Shown here: one piece after another, positions 1 to 12,500 of the stretch
Position numbering within the stretch: the stretch's first letter is position 1
How the letters are laid out: each line of letters starts with the position of its first letter
Assembly (NCBI GenBank): GCA_004194705.1
Contig: SADC01001282.1
Span: 434,001-498,000, forward strand
Source: Ditylenchus dipsaci
Lineage: Eukaryota > Nematoda > Chromadorea > Rhabditida > Anguinidae
Reading direction: 5' to 3'
DNA length: 64,000 nt
Notes under the pieces: model-generated
What the model was told of the DNA's origin: nothing
The model's database searches: none
Seen by the model: only the letters and a program-made list of their open reading frames with translations
Position numbers and translations under genes: made by a program

Positions 1-246
1 TTAGCCTGGTCGGAAGCAGGATAAAGAAGCAAGATAAAGACAGATTTATCCCTTAAATCTAACACTTGTGCAAAATTCTTCAAAAAGATGGTGCAAACAA
101 GATCTATGCAATATTTTTTGACTGATTTTGTAAAATAACACATGAATAAATATAAATAAAACATTTTCCTAGTTTAACGAAACATAAAAAATAGTAGTTT
201 AACTTTTTTTACTTTTAGTGGAAATAACCATGCTCATATTTATTCG

Positions 247-346
247 CAGATTTTATCCGCGGATAAAATCCGTGTATATATCCGCGGATTTATCCTTAGC
301 TGCGAATAAATCCGCGGATTTTATCCGTATCCGCGCATTTTATCCG
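247..346. repeat. TCCGCGGAT palindromic cluster
   Basis: Several overlapping copies of ATCCGCGGAT in both orientations, alternating with AAATCCG/CGGATTT. It looks like the ends of small inverted-repeat elements lying beyond the last recognised WDR20 exon. No coding sense is seen. Confidence 0.6.
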
Positions 347-555
347 TTGATTGTTACTACCACCCAGGATGACAACTGTACGTCGATAACTGTATAATTT
401 ATCGTATATTCTATGAGAAATTACACAGTTATCAAAAATCCTAATTTACCGGTTTTCGGTGAGTTAGGGCTTATTTACCAATAAATTTGCCGATTTCCAA
501 TATACCGGTAAATTTACAGCCCTACAATAATGTTAAAATTTTGACTAGCACTCAC

Positions 556-3500
556 TTTTCCAGGCCTGGCCCATGTACAAACAAATCCTTCTTGACTAAA
601 AGCATTTTGTAATCTAGGTAATTACAAACTTTTTTCTGAAAAATACCATGCAGTGACCAGGCAGTCTTCCCTAAATTTCAATTTTTTATTAAAAAAAAAT
701 TAAAAATATTGTCAATGGCACCTGAAATGTAGGACGGTTAGGCGTTCATGAGCAATTTTTTTGCAAACAAGTGGTTCGATCATCGGCACCATTGGCAATC
801 TGGGGCATTGTGCTGTTCCTGCAATATTTTCGTCAAGAAATTTATGGCCATTTCTCATTTATCACTATTCAAAATACAGGCTGGATCAACTAATTGGGTG
901 GATTTCATAAACCCATAAAAATTTCAGGCACAATTTCAGAATTCCATTTTTACAGATCATGTTCTGTTGAGAACCAAACTAATTTGATAAGTGATATCAA
1001 AACACGATTTTGTCAGAGTCGTCCCGTGATTTGCCTCTTAGTCTATTTATGAGCTTCGTATTGGCTAGGCCTAAGTCACATGGAGGACCAGGCAAAATAT
1101 GATGTTTATGACTTCAAGCTAAATCTTCAGACTGCAAAACAGTACTTTCAGGTTCTGAAATAGGGTTTTAAAGTCGGGTACGCTTTTCGGGTAATTGGAC
1201 TCGATTTTTGTGAAATTTCGGATTTCAAGTCTAGATATCTGACAAGACTAGTCATATAAATAAAAGAACTTATGCAAAAAGAGATGTGTAAAGGAAAAAA
1301 GTCGGAATTAGGGCACAGTAGACTCTCGATATAAGCACATCTCTTCAAGTTCGTTCGCGCCCGGGTCCGACACTTTTGAACCCATTTTGATGTCTTTTGC
1401 TGGAGCTGATTTGTCTGTCTAATCAGAAAAATCTACAGATTGTGATTTCACCGGTGGTTTCTGAAAATAGCCACAAGTATGCCGCAAAGACCCGCGGCTG
1501 TCAATACAAGCACTTCTTTTTTGAAAACTGCTTATATCCAAAGTTGCGCGTCTTTTTGGCAAAGCCTTTTGGCTATTTTTATAAACAAGCGGTAAAATAA
1601 GGATCTGTACGACTTTTCTGATTAGACTTCCAAATCAAAATAGGGTTGAAAGGTCTGACCCTAGGCGTAACGAACTTGAAGGAGTGACGGGTAAACGAGA
1701 GTCGACTGTACTTGATTAAAATTTTTACCGCCTTACTCGGCTACCCGATTCTGGGTAAATCCGGGTACTTAAAACACCTATTCTTAAAAACATTTCAGTT
1801 GCAAAATTTCCTGCCAATTCTTCTGAATTCTGATCCATTATCGCACACTGACCAAATATTTTGTTAGCGTCATCTCTCCTCATGGTCAAAACATTGGAGT
1901 TTGTGCTATTTCCGTTGGGCGACAGACCATTTAAACTTGAAGAATTTTCTCCGTTACTCCTTGACCATCTGAAACTACTTTTTCACTAACAAATTCTCTG
2001 CTACTACTGGCTAACCTGTCATGCCCAGTCAGTTTGGAGCCAAAAGAGAGTCCTCTTTTGTGTAACTTCTTCAATCTGCTCTTGCTTTCTTTGCTTTGCT
2101 GAGCAGGATCTGTGACTGGAGATGGTTGTATTTGGTTGTAGGCTGCGGAAGTTGTGGCTGTATTATTCTCACTGTCTTCTTTATTAAGGATCTAGAATTG
2201 TTTTAAAATAAAAAAGTTCGTGCTTAATAATTATATTTTAATTGGGAATGTTATCACAGGTTCGACTCCTACAGGTTTGAACCCAGTCTGGTCTGGATCA
2301 ATTGTTTAATGTCAAATCAAAATTACCACGTATCATCTAGACAAGGTTACTGTACACATTAAAAAGATTTTAAATTTTTTCGATATTAGTGACTTTTGAG
2401 AATATTCCTATATTTTCAGGAATTTTTATGGGACTTCGTACTACCCTAGAATTTTTCTATATGAACTTTGGAGCAATTATTTTCTAATGAATTTCTATCA
2501 TATACCCAATGTTCATATACCATTTTTGTAGCCCTTGCAATAAATATAGTCAAAATAGTGCATTTTTTAAGTATTGTAAAAATTACAAAAATATGACTTC
2601 GTAAAGTTGCTGAAAATTTCATTTTTCAAATTTTCATTGTATTTTTTGAATTCAAAATTAAAGTTATTTTGGGCTGGCAAATTTTTTTTAAAAGAGAAAT
2701 TCTGTAATTTTGTAATTTCATCAAGGCCACCTCGACCCCTCAAAAAATTGGAAATTAAGTGTTTGGGCTCAAATGAAAGCATAAGATGTGCTGAGTACGA
2801 TAACACCAAATTCGACCAAATTTCTCACTAATTCGCCGAGCTGTGGCCTCCCAAAGTTTGGTACTCAGAAAAACCAGTACATTTCTTATAATTATTTACT
2901 TTTAGTGAAAATATGATGATGTATGCTCGTAAAACACTTTATTCGACGCAGAAAGAGTAACTCTTTCTAATGAGTACAAAAAATTCATAGTCTGTAATAA
3001 ATTTTGGCTAAAACATTTGTTTTCTTATAATTACATTCTTATAATTATTTATACTCACTGAAAATATGATAATGTATGCTCGTTTTAAAACTTATTTGAC
3101 GCAGAATGAGCTGCTTTTCCTAACGAGTACAAAAACTCTATAGTCTGTAATAATTTTGGCGTGAAAAGTGTGTTTTTTTTTTTCAAAAAATCAGCATTTT
3201 TCAAACACCATTTTTCGGCGAAAAACCGATCTAAAAATCGGAAATCGGCGTGTACCCTTCTTAGTTTCAGTGCATTCAAAAAAGCATTTCATGAGGCACG
3301 TTTCTGGCGAAAAAACCGCTGAAAAAGTTGGGGAGGTAAGACGAAAAAAGCTTTTGAAGTTGACTAGTCGTCACTAACTCTTTTCAGTTTTGACGTAAAA
3401 ATTTTTTGTACTAGGAAATCTGGAATTCTGACACCGAATTCGTAATCAGCGTATCCGATTTGCTTTTAAACACACTCTTAGAAGTATACTTTGAATGTCA

Positions 3501-6500
3501 TATTTCAAATTTTTCTCAGAACAATAATATTTGATTCACCAATTATTGACTTGTTTGAAAGTTTTATGTCCTGAGAGGAATTTGAAATATGATATTGAAA
3601 TTGCACCCCTAAGAGTAGTTTTAGAAGCAAATCAGATACGCTGATCACGAATCCGGTGTCAAAATTTCAGGTTTGCCTAGTAAGTATTTTTTTCACGTCA
3701 AAAACTTAAAAGAGTTAGGACGACTAGCAAACCTCAAATGCCTTTTTCGTCTTGCCTCCCCAATTTTTTCGGGTATTTGCCAGGAAAGTACCTTATAAAT
3801 GCTCTTTCTAATGCACTAAAACTTAGGAGGGTGCACGCCGATTTCCGATTTTTATAGCGGTTTTTTCGCCGAAAATTGGTGTTCGAAAAATGCTGATTTT
3901 TTGAAAAAAACACACTTTTTACGCCAAAATTTATTACAGACTATGAATTTTTTGTACTCATTAGAAAGAGTTACTCTTTCTGCGTAGAATAGAGTGTTTT
4001 ACGAGTGTACATCATCATATTTTCACTAAGTGTAAATAATTATAAGAAATGTACTGGTTTTTCCGAGTACCAAACTTCGGGAGACCACAGCTCGGCGAAA
4101 TAGTGACACAAAGTGGTCGAATTTGGTGTTATCGTACTCAGCACATCGTAGGCTTCATTTAGCCCAAACATTTAATTTCCATTTTTCTGAGGGTCCGACC
4201 AAACTACAAAATTACAGAACTTCTCTTTTAAGCTCACAATAGCACGAATGAATGCTTTTTCATCTGGACCCAGGTGACGACTGAACCCGGGTGACAATTC
4301 ACTAATGACCTGGTCTTGTGGAGAAATTTCAAGGAAAGATCTGGATCAGTGTTGTTCCGGCGTCGGCGCCAGCGTTGCACCGAGAAAAAACAGCGCCGGG
4401 CCGGCGCTCAGCGCGACGTTAGGCCAATGAAAAAGTTTGGTCGGCGCCATTTTTGACTCGGCGCTGTTTTTCGAACAGCTACGGCTCCGGCGCTGTTTTC
4501 GAAATTACACTGGCCAGTACAGTCGACGCTCTCCATTGCGTCCCCCAAAAAGTTCGTTCCCACCTCGGTCCGACACTTTTTTTAGCTCAATTTTTAAAGT
4601 TTTTTCACAACTGATTCGTCAGTCTGGTCGGAAACATCGCAAGGATTCCGATTTTGCCGGTCATTTCTCGGAATATGATAATTTGTCATTTAGACCCGCA
4701 ACGCTCTCCATTGCGTCGCCTTGAATCCCAAAAAGGCGACGCAATGGAGAGCGTTGCAGGTCTAAATGACAAAATTATCAATTTCCGAGAAACGACCGGA
4801 AAATCGGAATCCTTGCGATATTTCCGACCAGACTGACAAATCAGTTGTGAAAAAAACTTCAAAAATTGAGCTAAAAAAATGTCGGACCCGAGGTGGGAAC
4901 GAACTTTTTGGGGGGACGCAATGGAGAGCGTCGACTGTATATAAAAAACAATTTTTCTTAATTTAAGCTAAAGTAATTGAACTTTCATGCTGCATTTTCT
5001 CAATTTTTGTTATTTTTACTTTTTTTTGATATATTTTTTGATATAAGAATATAAATTTAACCAAGGCAGTTTTTTATTTTCCGATTTTTTTTAACCGCGA
5101 GCACTTTCTATAACAAATGGACCTGAAAGCACGAATCTGCGCTCAGAATCAAAAAAATTGGGCGCTACTATGATATAACCTCCCCCCCCCCCGAAAACAG
5201 CTACTATGATATACCCCCTCCCATCCATGCACCTATATGATATAACCACCTACTACCACCCCCCCCCCGAAAATCATGATTTTTTGGGAGTGTCTAAGAA
5301 CCATTTTTTGCAATAATTTTGCTATAAAAGGACCAGAAAAGTGATTTTAAGAGGGATCAAGGGCTGTATTGGGAGGGAAGGACAAAACAGGGCCCACTTC
5401 TATAGTGCCTATAGTACCAAAGAGTATTAATTAAGGTTAATCATTTTTTCTGTGGCAAATTTACTTTTTTTGTGGCAAAAATGTTTTTTTTTGGCAAATT
5501 TTTTCTGTAGCTCATTTGCTTTTTTTGTGGCAATTTACTTTTTTTGTGGCAAATTTACTTTTTTGTAGCAAATTTATTTTTTCTGTAGCAAATTTACTCT
5601 TTTTTGTAGCAAATCCGATTTTAGTCTGTAGCACATATACTTGAGTTAGTATGCTTATTTATTCATCCTAAATTCTCAAAACTTGTATTCTGAGTCTATG
5701 AAAGACTTGGACTTCATGAAAGACAGGTGGATTAATTGCTGGTAAAGCTGCTGAGCTCTAGGTCTAATCTAGCACAGACACCTGACACACTCTCGCTGCT
5801 TCATTGCTCAACATCTCCTGATGGATCAGTTATGAAATTCTAAAATTCAAGCTTACCGAATTTACACCAATACAATGCATGATGATAATTCTTTCAACCT
5901 TAGCCACATTATGCTCCACCACTTTGAGAAAAGCAACACTTCAGTCCGTACGCTTTTGGATCGTAACGGGCTTTCTTTTGTGAAGAAAAGAGTGTTGGCC
6001 GAAATAGCCGGGTACAAGTGGGATCTTCTGAAACTGCCTGTGATCTTTCAGGAATTTGCAATTTTCGGGAGCTGGACCAAACCGAAATTCACAGTTCACT
6101 TTTCTCGAAAATCGTTTTTCAGTCTAAAAAGACTAAAAACGGTATGCGGATCAAGTGTATCAATAGATATATACATGTTCTGAAATTTTTAGAAATAAAT
6201 AAGCACACTAACTCAAGTATATATGCTACAGACTAAAATCGGATTTGCTACAAAAAAGAGTAAATTTGCTACAGAAAAAAATAAATTTGCTACGAAAAAA
6301 GTAAATTTGCCACAAAAAATTAAATTTGCCACAAAAAAAAGTAAATTAGCTACAGAAAAAATATGCCACAAAAAAAACATTTTGCTATAAAAAAAAGGAA
6401 ATTTGCCACAGAAAAAATGATAAACCATTAACTAATAAACCCAGCCTCTTGTAGTGGACGAAAAGTATAACTATTCGACCTGATCAGACCGATCAGCCGG

Positions 6501-9500
6501 GTGGATCCCGAGGGTTGTCGTTTAATTTTTAGATGGCTGAGCCACAGGCTCGGGTGTACGGTCAGTTCGAAACGGTTTTTTTCAAAAATTTTCATACTTT
6601 TTCAAACAAAAGTTCTTATTTTAGCAAAAAAGTTTTTCTGACGTCTCCTAGTAACCGAATTTTCTTCAGGAATCCGTGTAAAAAATAAGCATTTTTTTGA
6701 AATTCTGTTTTTTTATACGGATTCCTGATGGCCTGTTCACATGCTGAGAGTGAGAGTAAGTTGTCATTGTGAACACCCCTTACTCTCACTCTGACTCCCA
6801 CTCTCACTCTCAGGTGTTCACAATGTATTTTTTATTTTGCATTTAACTTATCATTTTAATATTTTATTCTTTGAATTTGTTCATAATATTGAAATTAGAT
6901 TGCTCGTTGAATCGTTATAATGTCTCGTAAAATTTCTATAATAGACACAGGACTATTAATAGAGGTTTTACGGCATTTTCAACATTATTTTATGTTCTCA
7001 GTGCTTCATTCATTCCTCCCTATCCAAACCACGATTCATAGTTGTCTAAATTATTCTGATATCTTGCTTGAGCTCCAAGAGAGTAAAGCTGCCATCCTTT
7101 CTTAACGCTTGATTCCAATAAACTGACTGAGCCAATAAGGAGAATCCAACAGTCAGTTCACGGTTTTCGAAGCGTCTAAAATAGCGTTCTCAACACTTTC
7201 TGCGTGAAGGTAAAGAGAAATAAAGAACGGTGGATACAGCTGGTTGTGATGAATTGAGTGAGCTTTCCATTTCCAGAGAATCGTAATGGCGTCCCCGTCT
7301 TTCATGTCTTCGTCCTCAACCTAGTCCTGAAGAAAAGGAGACGATTGCTGTCTCAAACTACTTCAGCTTCTTTTGCCTATTGAAATTCAAATACTGTTGG
7401 TTTTTCATAAGGTCTGGTCGAAATCTAGGATATTATGAACAAATTTAAAAAATAAAAATAATTTGATTAGTTTTACGCAAAAGGAATAAAAAGCATTGTG
7501 AACACCCGAGAGTGAGAGTAAGGTGCATTGTGAACACCCCCTTACTCCCAATCTCCTCTCACTCTCAGTATGTGAACAGGCCATGAGGAAATTTTGGCTA
7601 CTAGGGACGTCAGAAGAACTTTTTTGCTAAAACAAGAACTTTTGTTTAAAAAGGTATGAAATTTTTTGAAAAAAACCGTTTCGAACTGACCGTTTTGAAC
7701 TGACCTAGCTCCACAGGCTCGAAGCCACAGGCCGGATAAGAGGGACACCCTTCTCGGCAAAAATCAAAGATGTTGAACATAGTTTTGAATACTGGGGCCT
7801 ACCGCATAAATAACTCTAGTATGCATGTTTTTTCATGCATCCAGAGTCACTTTCGAGTGATTTGTGTCTAAGGTATGTGGGTGTGCGCATCTCAACTATA
7901 TCAAAGCGTATATCAAAGTAGCTTTGGGGGGGGGGGTATATCATAGTAGCGTCAAAAATTGCGTCCCTGATTTGTGGGCAAATACGGGTTAAAGCTATAC
8001 GCTAATTTGTAAGAAAAAATGGCGCGCTAATGTTTTAGCTATTTTTTAGTTAATTAACGTTTTGAAAGAAATTCAGCTGGCCCTAACATACGCTGACTTT
8101 ACCTGAGCTCAAGCCTAAACCTAAGCTTTCTGTGTTAAAATTCGACGAGGAATCTGAAAAACTCATAAAAATTTGAAAACTCGATTAAAAAAGTGTATGT
8201 TAGAACAAACTCAAAAAATGTTGACACGTTAACTATGAAAAAACCGCTAAAATGTTCCTTTGCCGAAATAATAGGAAAAAGTGAACAGCCCGAATCGAAA
8301 ATTAAATCTAACAAATTTTCCATCTAACCAATACTTTTCTAAATTGTTTAACCAAAAGCATCAAACTCACATCTCCCCTGCCCAGCGAATTGGTGTATCC
8401 AATAGAGATTACAGTGGTATTGTTGCCGCTGGTTTTCTTGCTACCACCACTGCTTTTCTTTCCTGACACCACAAACCCAGCATTGGTGTTAGAGGTGACT
8501 GTGCTGTTTGGAGTAGTTTCATTGTTGAAGTGGGACTCCTGCTGGTAACTTTTATTCAGTGATGCACCATCTGAGCCATTGTTTAACTGAAGAATGTCAT
8601 CTGGTAACTCCCAAAGGCATATTTGGGTGTCATGCGACACAGTTCCTGAATTTTTTTATTAATAGAACTATGTTTAGAAAAAAATTGGAATGTGCATATT
8701 TTGTAGAAAAAACTAGTTTGGTCAAGTCTAGCTCGAACCCTGTCTTCCGTAATTAAAAACTCGAAGCCGGAGCTCGAGCATAACTTTTCAAATCTGGGAT
8801 CCCAAAATTTAAAAATAGGTCTTGTCCAGTTTTTTATAACACATATTGCAGAGTAAAACTCAAATTTTTTATTTTTCGGAATGTTTTAATAGATCGACGA
8901 TTTTTCTTTACGCGAGGAATCCGAATTTCAGGGTAGTTCAACAAAATAACATAGATTATGTCAGTGGAATGGGTGGTGCAGCAGGAACGTTAGTGATGTG
9001 CTAAACTTTTCGTCTGGTTCAAGCCAACCATAGGTTGTTTGGATTCTTATTTTGATTTTCTCGAATATTTGACTTTTAGTCAGAATTTAAAAAAGGAAGT
9101 CAAAATAGACACCCTACCGATCCTATAGCATGTTTTAGAGCTGCCCGAATGTTTGCCAAATATAGAGGAAGAGTTGTTGTGGAGTTCTTCAGTGCCTCCA
9201 GTAGCAGTGGCTTTCTCTCCGGCGGCTAGCCAGGCCATTGAAGTGTTAGTAAAAGAATCCTGCAAATCAAAAATATTTCAAACAATATTTTTGGGTAGAG
9301 TCCCACCTTATGTGGTCGAATCAATAAACTATTAGTGGAGGAGATACCCGAAGAAGAGGGAACACAATTAGCAAAACAGTTATTACTATGGAATTCTTTG
9401 GAAGGCGATTGACTAGAACTGGCACCATAACCGAACACATCCTTGGTTGAAGACGGGGAATGTGAATACTCCATGGAGTAGGTGGCCTTGGGTGGTGTGG

Positions 9501-12500
9501 TGATGTGCGAAGAGATTCTGTTGCGACTTGCAATTTTCAAGGAATGTCCTAAAAAATTCTGTTTTTGAAGAAATCGTGTCACTTTTAGTGGTTGACGGAA
9601 ATCAAAATGGGATAGTTGGGATCCCAATAGGCATAGGGGCATACATAACGGGCATACATACAAACAGGAATACCGGCACCACGGGTGCCCGGTGCTAAAA
9701 TTTCAGAGGTCGGTGCCTGGTGCGATGCCCGGTGCCGCACCGGCAAGTGGTATGTATCATACCCGGCAACAGCTATCTAAGGTATAATTCGTCTCTAAAC
9801 AGCATAACATTGTTCACTATTGCAATTTAGCTTGAAAAATTCAAAATTTCAATTGATAATTTTTTAGCATACAGGGTGGGCCAATTTTTTAGAACACTTT
9901 AAACGATCATAACTTTTTTCTTTGATGGAATTTCGAAATTCTGTAAACGCCATTCGACTCAGAATCAAAAAACAATTTTTTTGGTGCATGAAGCTCGAAA
10001 AAGAATTTTCGGTCAAAATTTTCGAATTTGCCTTGGTCCCCCCTGTGTTCTAAAAACGTCGATTTTTTGCCACTGCTTGTTGTTGTGCAAAAAATCGACG
10101 TTTTTAGAACACAGGGGCGACCAAGGCAAATTGGAAAATTTTGACCAAAAATTTTTTTTCGAGCTCCATGCACAAAAAAATTGTTTTTTGATTCTGAGTC
10201 GAATGACGTTTACAGAATTTCGAAATTCCATCATAAAAAAAAGTTATGATCGTTTAAAGTGTTCCAAAAAAATTGGCCCACCCTGTACATAAAAAATGTC
10301 CGGTGCGGCACCGGAATTTCATAGGTTGGTGCCCGGTGCGGTGCCGGAATTCCAAAATTTACAACACTGATTAGGATAAGGCTCGATTATGTCTACCAAA
10401 ATAAAATAAATATATGCTTGAGTTATATCTAACTTACGCTGGCCTATCCTAAGCCGAACAAAAATCCTTGGAAGACTATAGGGAAGATTATAGGGGTCCA
10501 AGGCAAAAGTTGAGGTGGGTTGTAAAGAGCAGAAGTACCAAATGACCTTTTGATAATGTAGATGTTGTTTTAAAATGTAGACAAAATCGAACGGACTCGC
10601 ACTCGGATCCTCGCGGCACTTGTGCTGCGCCAGCGTGTTTATTCGCTTGACTTTTTGCACATTTTTTTTTAAATCTACTGAAATCAAGAGCTCATTCTGT
10701 AGCTCGGTCGTTTAGCCTAAACATGACATTTTTTAATTTAAATTATTATCATTCTTTAGGTAGGCCAGGACGAAAAGAGCCGCACTCATTAGAGCTGTAG
10801 CCATTTGTGTTTGAAAAAGTGGCTTCCATGGTGCAGTGCGTAAGTGCTCGCGTTTTTTGGCCCAAAATGGTGTTTTTTTGGTGTTGCAGGTTCAAACCCA
10901 CGTAGGGGCACACTATTTTTTTTGGCTTTTTTGGCCAGTTGAGAGGTAATTTGGGTCGCTGATCCCGATTCTGGCGTCGAAAAAGTCTAATTACCTTTAA
11001 ACTGCCCAAAAAAGCCAAAAAAAATAGTGTGCCCCTACGTGGGTTTGAACCTGCAACACCAAAAAACACCATTTTGGGCCAAAAAACGCGAGCACTTACG
11101 CACTGCGCCATGGAAGCCACTTTTTCAAACCTAAATGGCTTTACCCCCCCCCCCTTTAACTATAGAAACACCACCTACCATTAGAATTTACAACCGACAC
11201 CTCCTGTGTATCCGAGTCCACATCGTCCACAACTTCTCGCTCTACCTGCACACCATGCTCAGAGACTGGAAGACCATAATCTTGCTTGATGTAGGGTCAA
11301 AAGCCACCTGAAGGTACCCAGTTAATTCATCAACTGCTTCAAGCCAAATCATCAAATTACTTGAGAAATCCAGCTTTTGTGGCCTTGGCCTCTGCACAAA
11401 ACCGTTTTTCTTGCACAGAATATATAGTTAGCATGTCGTCCTCCCCACCCGTGGCAATTAGCTGTAGATCTGGGACCAGGCCAAACACAGCAGACCGCCG
11501 AAGTAAGACTTGATGTAGCCGAGCAACTCCATGGACTCATAGTTGAAGACCCGCAGAAATCCGTCTTGACCAGCTGTCGCCAGATATTTCCCATCGCGAC
11601 AAGAGAAGTCGAATTGGTTTACTGAAAAATTACGAGTGGATTAGAGATTCGATTTACGAAAATTGAAGTTTTGGAACCTGCTCCAGACCCAATAGTCCAT
11701 TTTTGGATGGGATTGCGAGGAGACTTTGTTTTGCAGTTGTATATCGAATACCCTTCTCCTTGCTTGAAGAGTTGATAGACTGGTGGATTGGGAGTGCACA
11801 CGAATTCGTCGTTGTAGATGTAAAGGTTGCCACTAATTTTTTAGCAGTGTATAAAAGAAATAAGCCATGGTCAAACATAAGTTACCGTTTTTTCACCAAT
11901 AAGACCAAACCCAAAAATGGTGTTTGTAGCATTGTGTTTCTGAACCATTTTTAGACCCATTCTCAGGCGAGTTACTAATCACATTGTAGCCTGCGAGTTG
12001 AGCTTTAACTTGAGAAGTTACTTCCCTAATAGTGGTTTACAAAAAAGGTCGAAAACACAATGCTTCATACACGATTATTGAACCGTGGAGAAGGATTTTG
12101 TTGTTCATTTTTAGCAGAGCTTGTATAAATAATACCACGTTAAGGCTAGAACAATTAGAGAAAGACGGCCGGCTATCTGGATAAGGTTTTTGAGCTATTA
12201 AAGGACCATGGTTTTTGCGCGCAGCGGTTGTCCTCCGCCAATTCAATTTTTTTCCTTATCATTGAAATTCTTTACGGATTTTTCAACGAGGTTTCTAACA
12301 AAACTATACCTAAAATTGAATTCTAGGCCTTGTTTCGTTAGAAACCAAGTTGCAAAATCCGTACAGAAGTTCAATGATTAGGAAAAAAAATTGAATTGGC
12401 GGGGTACAACCACTGCGTGCAAAAATCATGGTCCTTTAATTAGCAGGTATTCGGTGATTTTTGGAGCGTTCCTACTATAGAAAAACAATGAACTAGCTAA

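Larger units (their letters stand above)
5161..7967. mobile_element. Compound element with GCGCTACTATGATATA ends and C-runs
   Basis: The left end GGCGCTACTATGATATAACC plus a run of C is mirrored by a G-run plus TATATCATAGTAGCGTC at the right. The same terminus occurs at 38966-39203 and near 62052, so it is a family. Inside are an array-ended element (5435-6426), a broken palindrome (6540-7740), a GGCCTGTTCAC element and a family A fragment. The outer boundaries are inferred from the mirrored ends only; no target duplication was seen. Confidence 0.5.

Noticed and set aside
4437..4966. Overlapping open frames of 60-95 codons on both strands
   Set aside because: They lie on the two arms of a 418-bp palindromic MITE and are mirror images of each other; no protein motif and no splice context.
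5170..5270. Long C runs as G-quadruplex or assembly-gap filler
   Set aside because: The runs recur at the same place in each copy of the GCTACTATGATATA-ended family, so they belong to the repeat; exact run lengths are unreliable.
9907..10292. Open frames of about 100 codons (FGQNF...RPCVLK type)
   Set aside because: Shadow frames of the TA-flanked palindrome 9872-10285; the plus and minus versions are nearly the same sequence.
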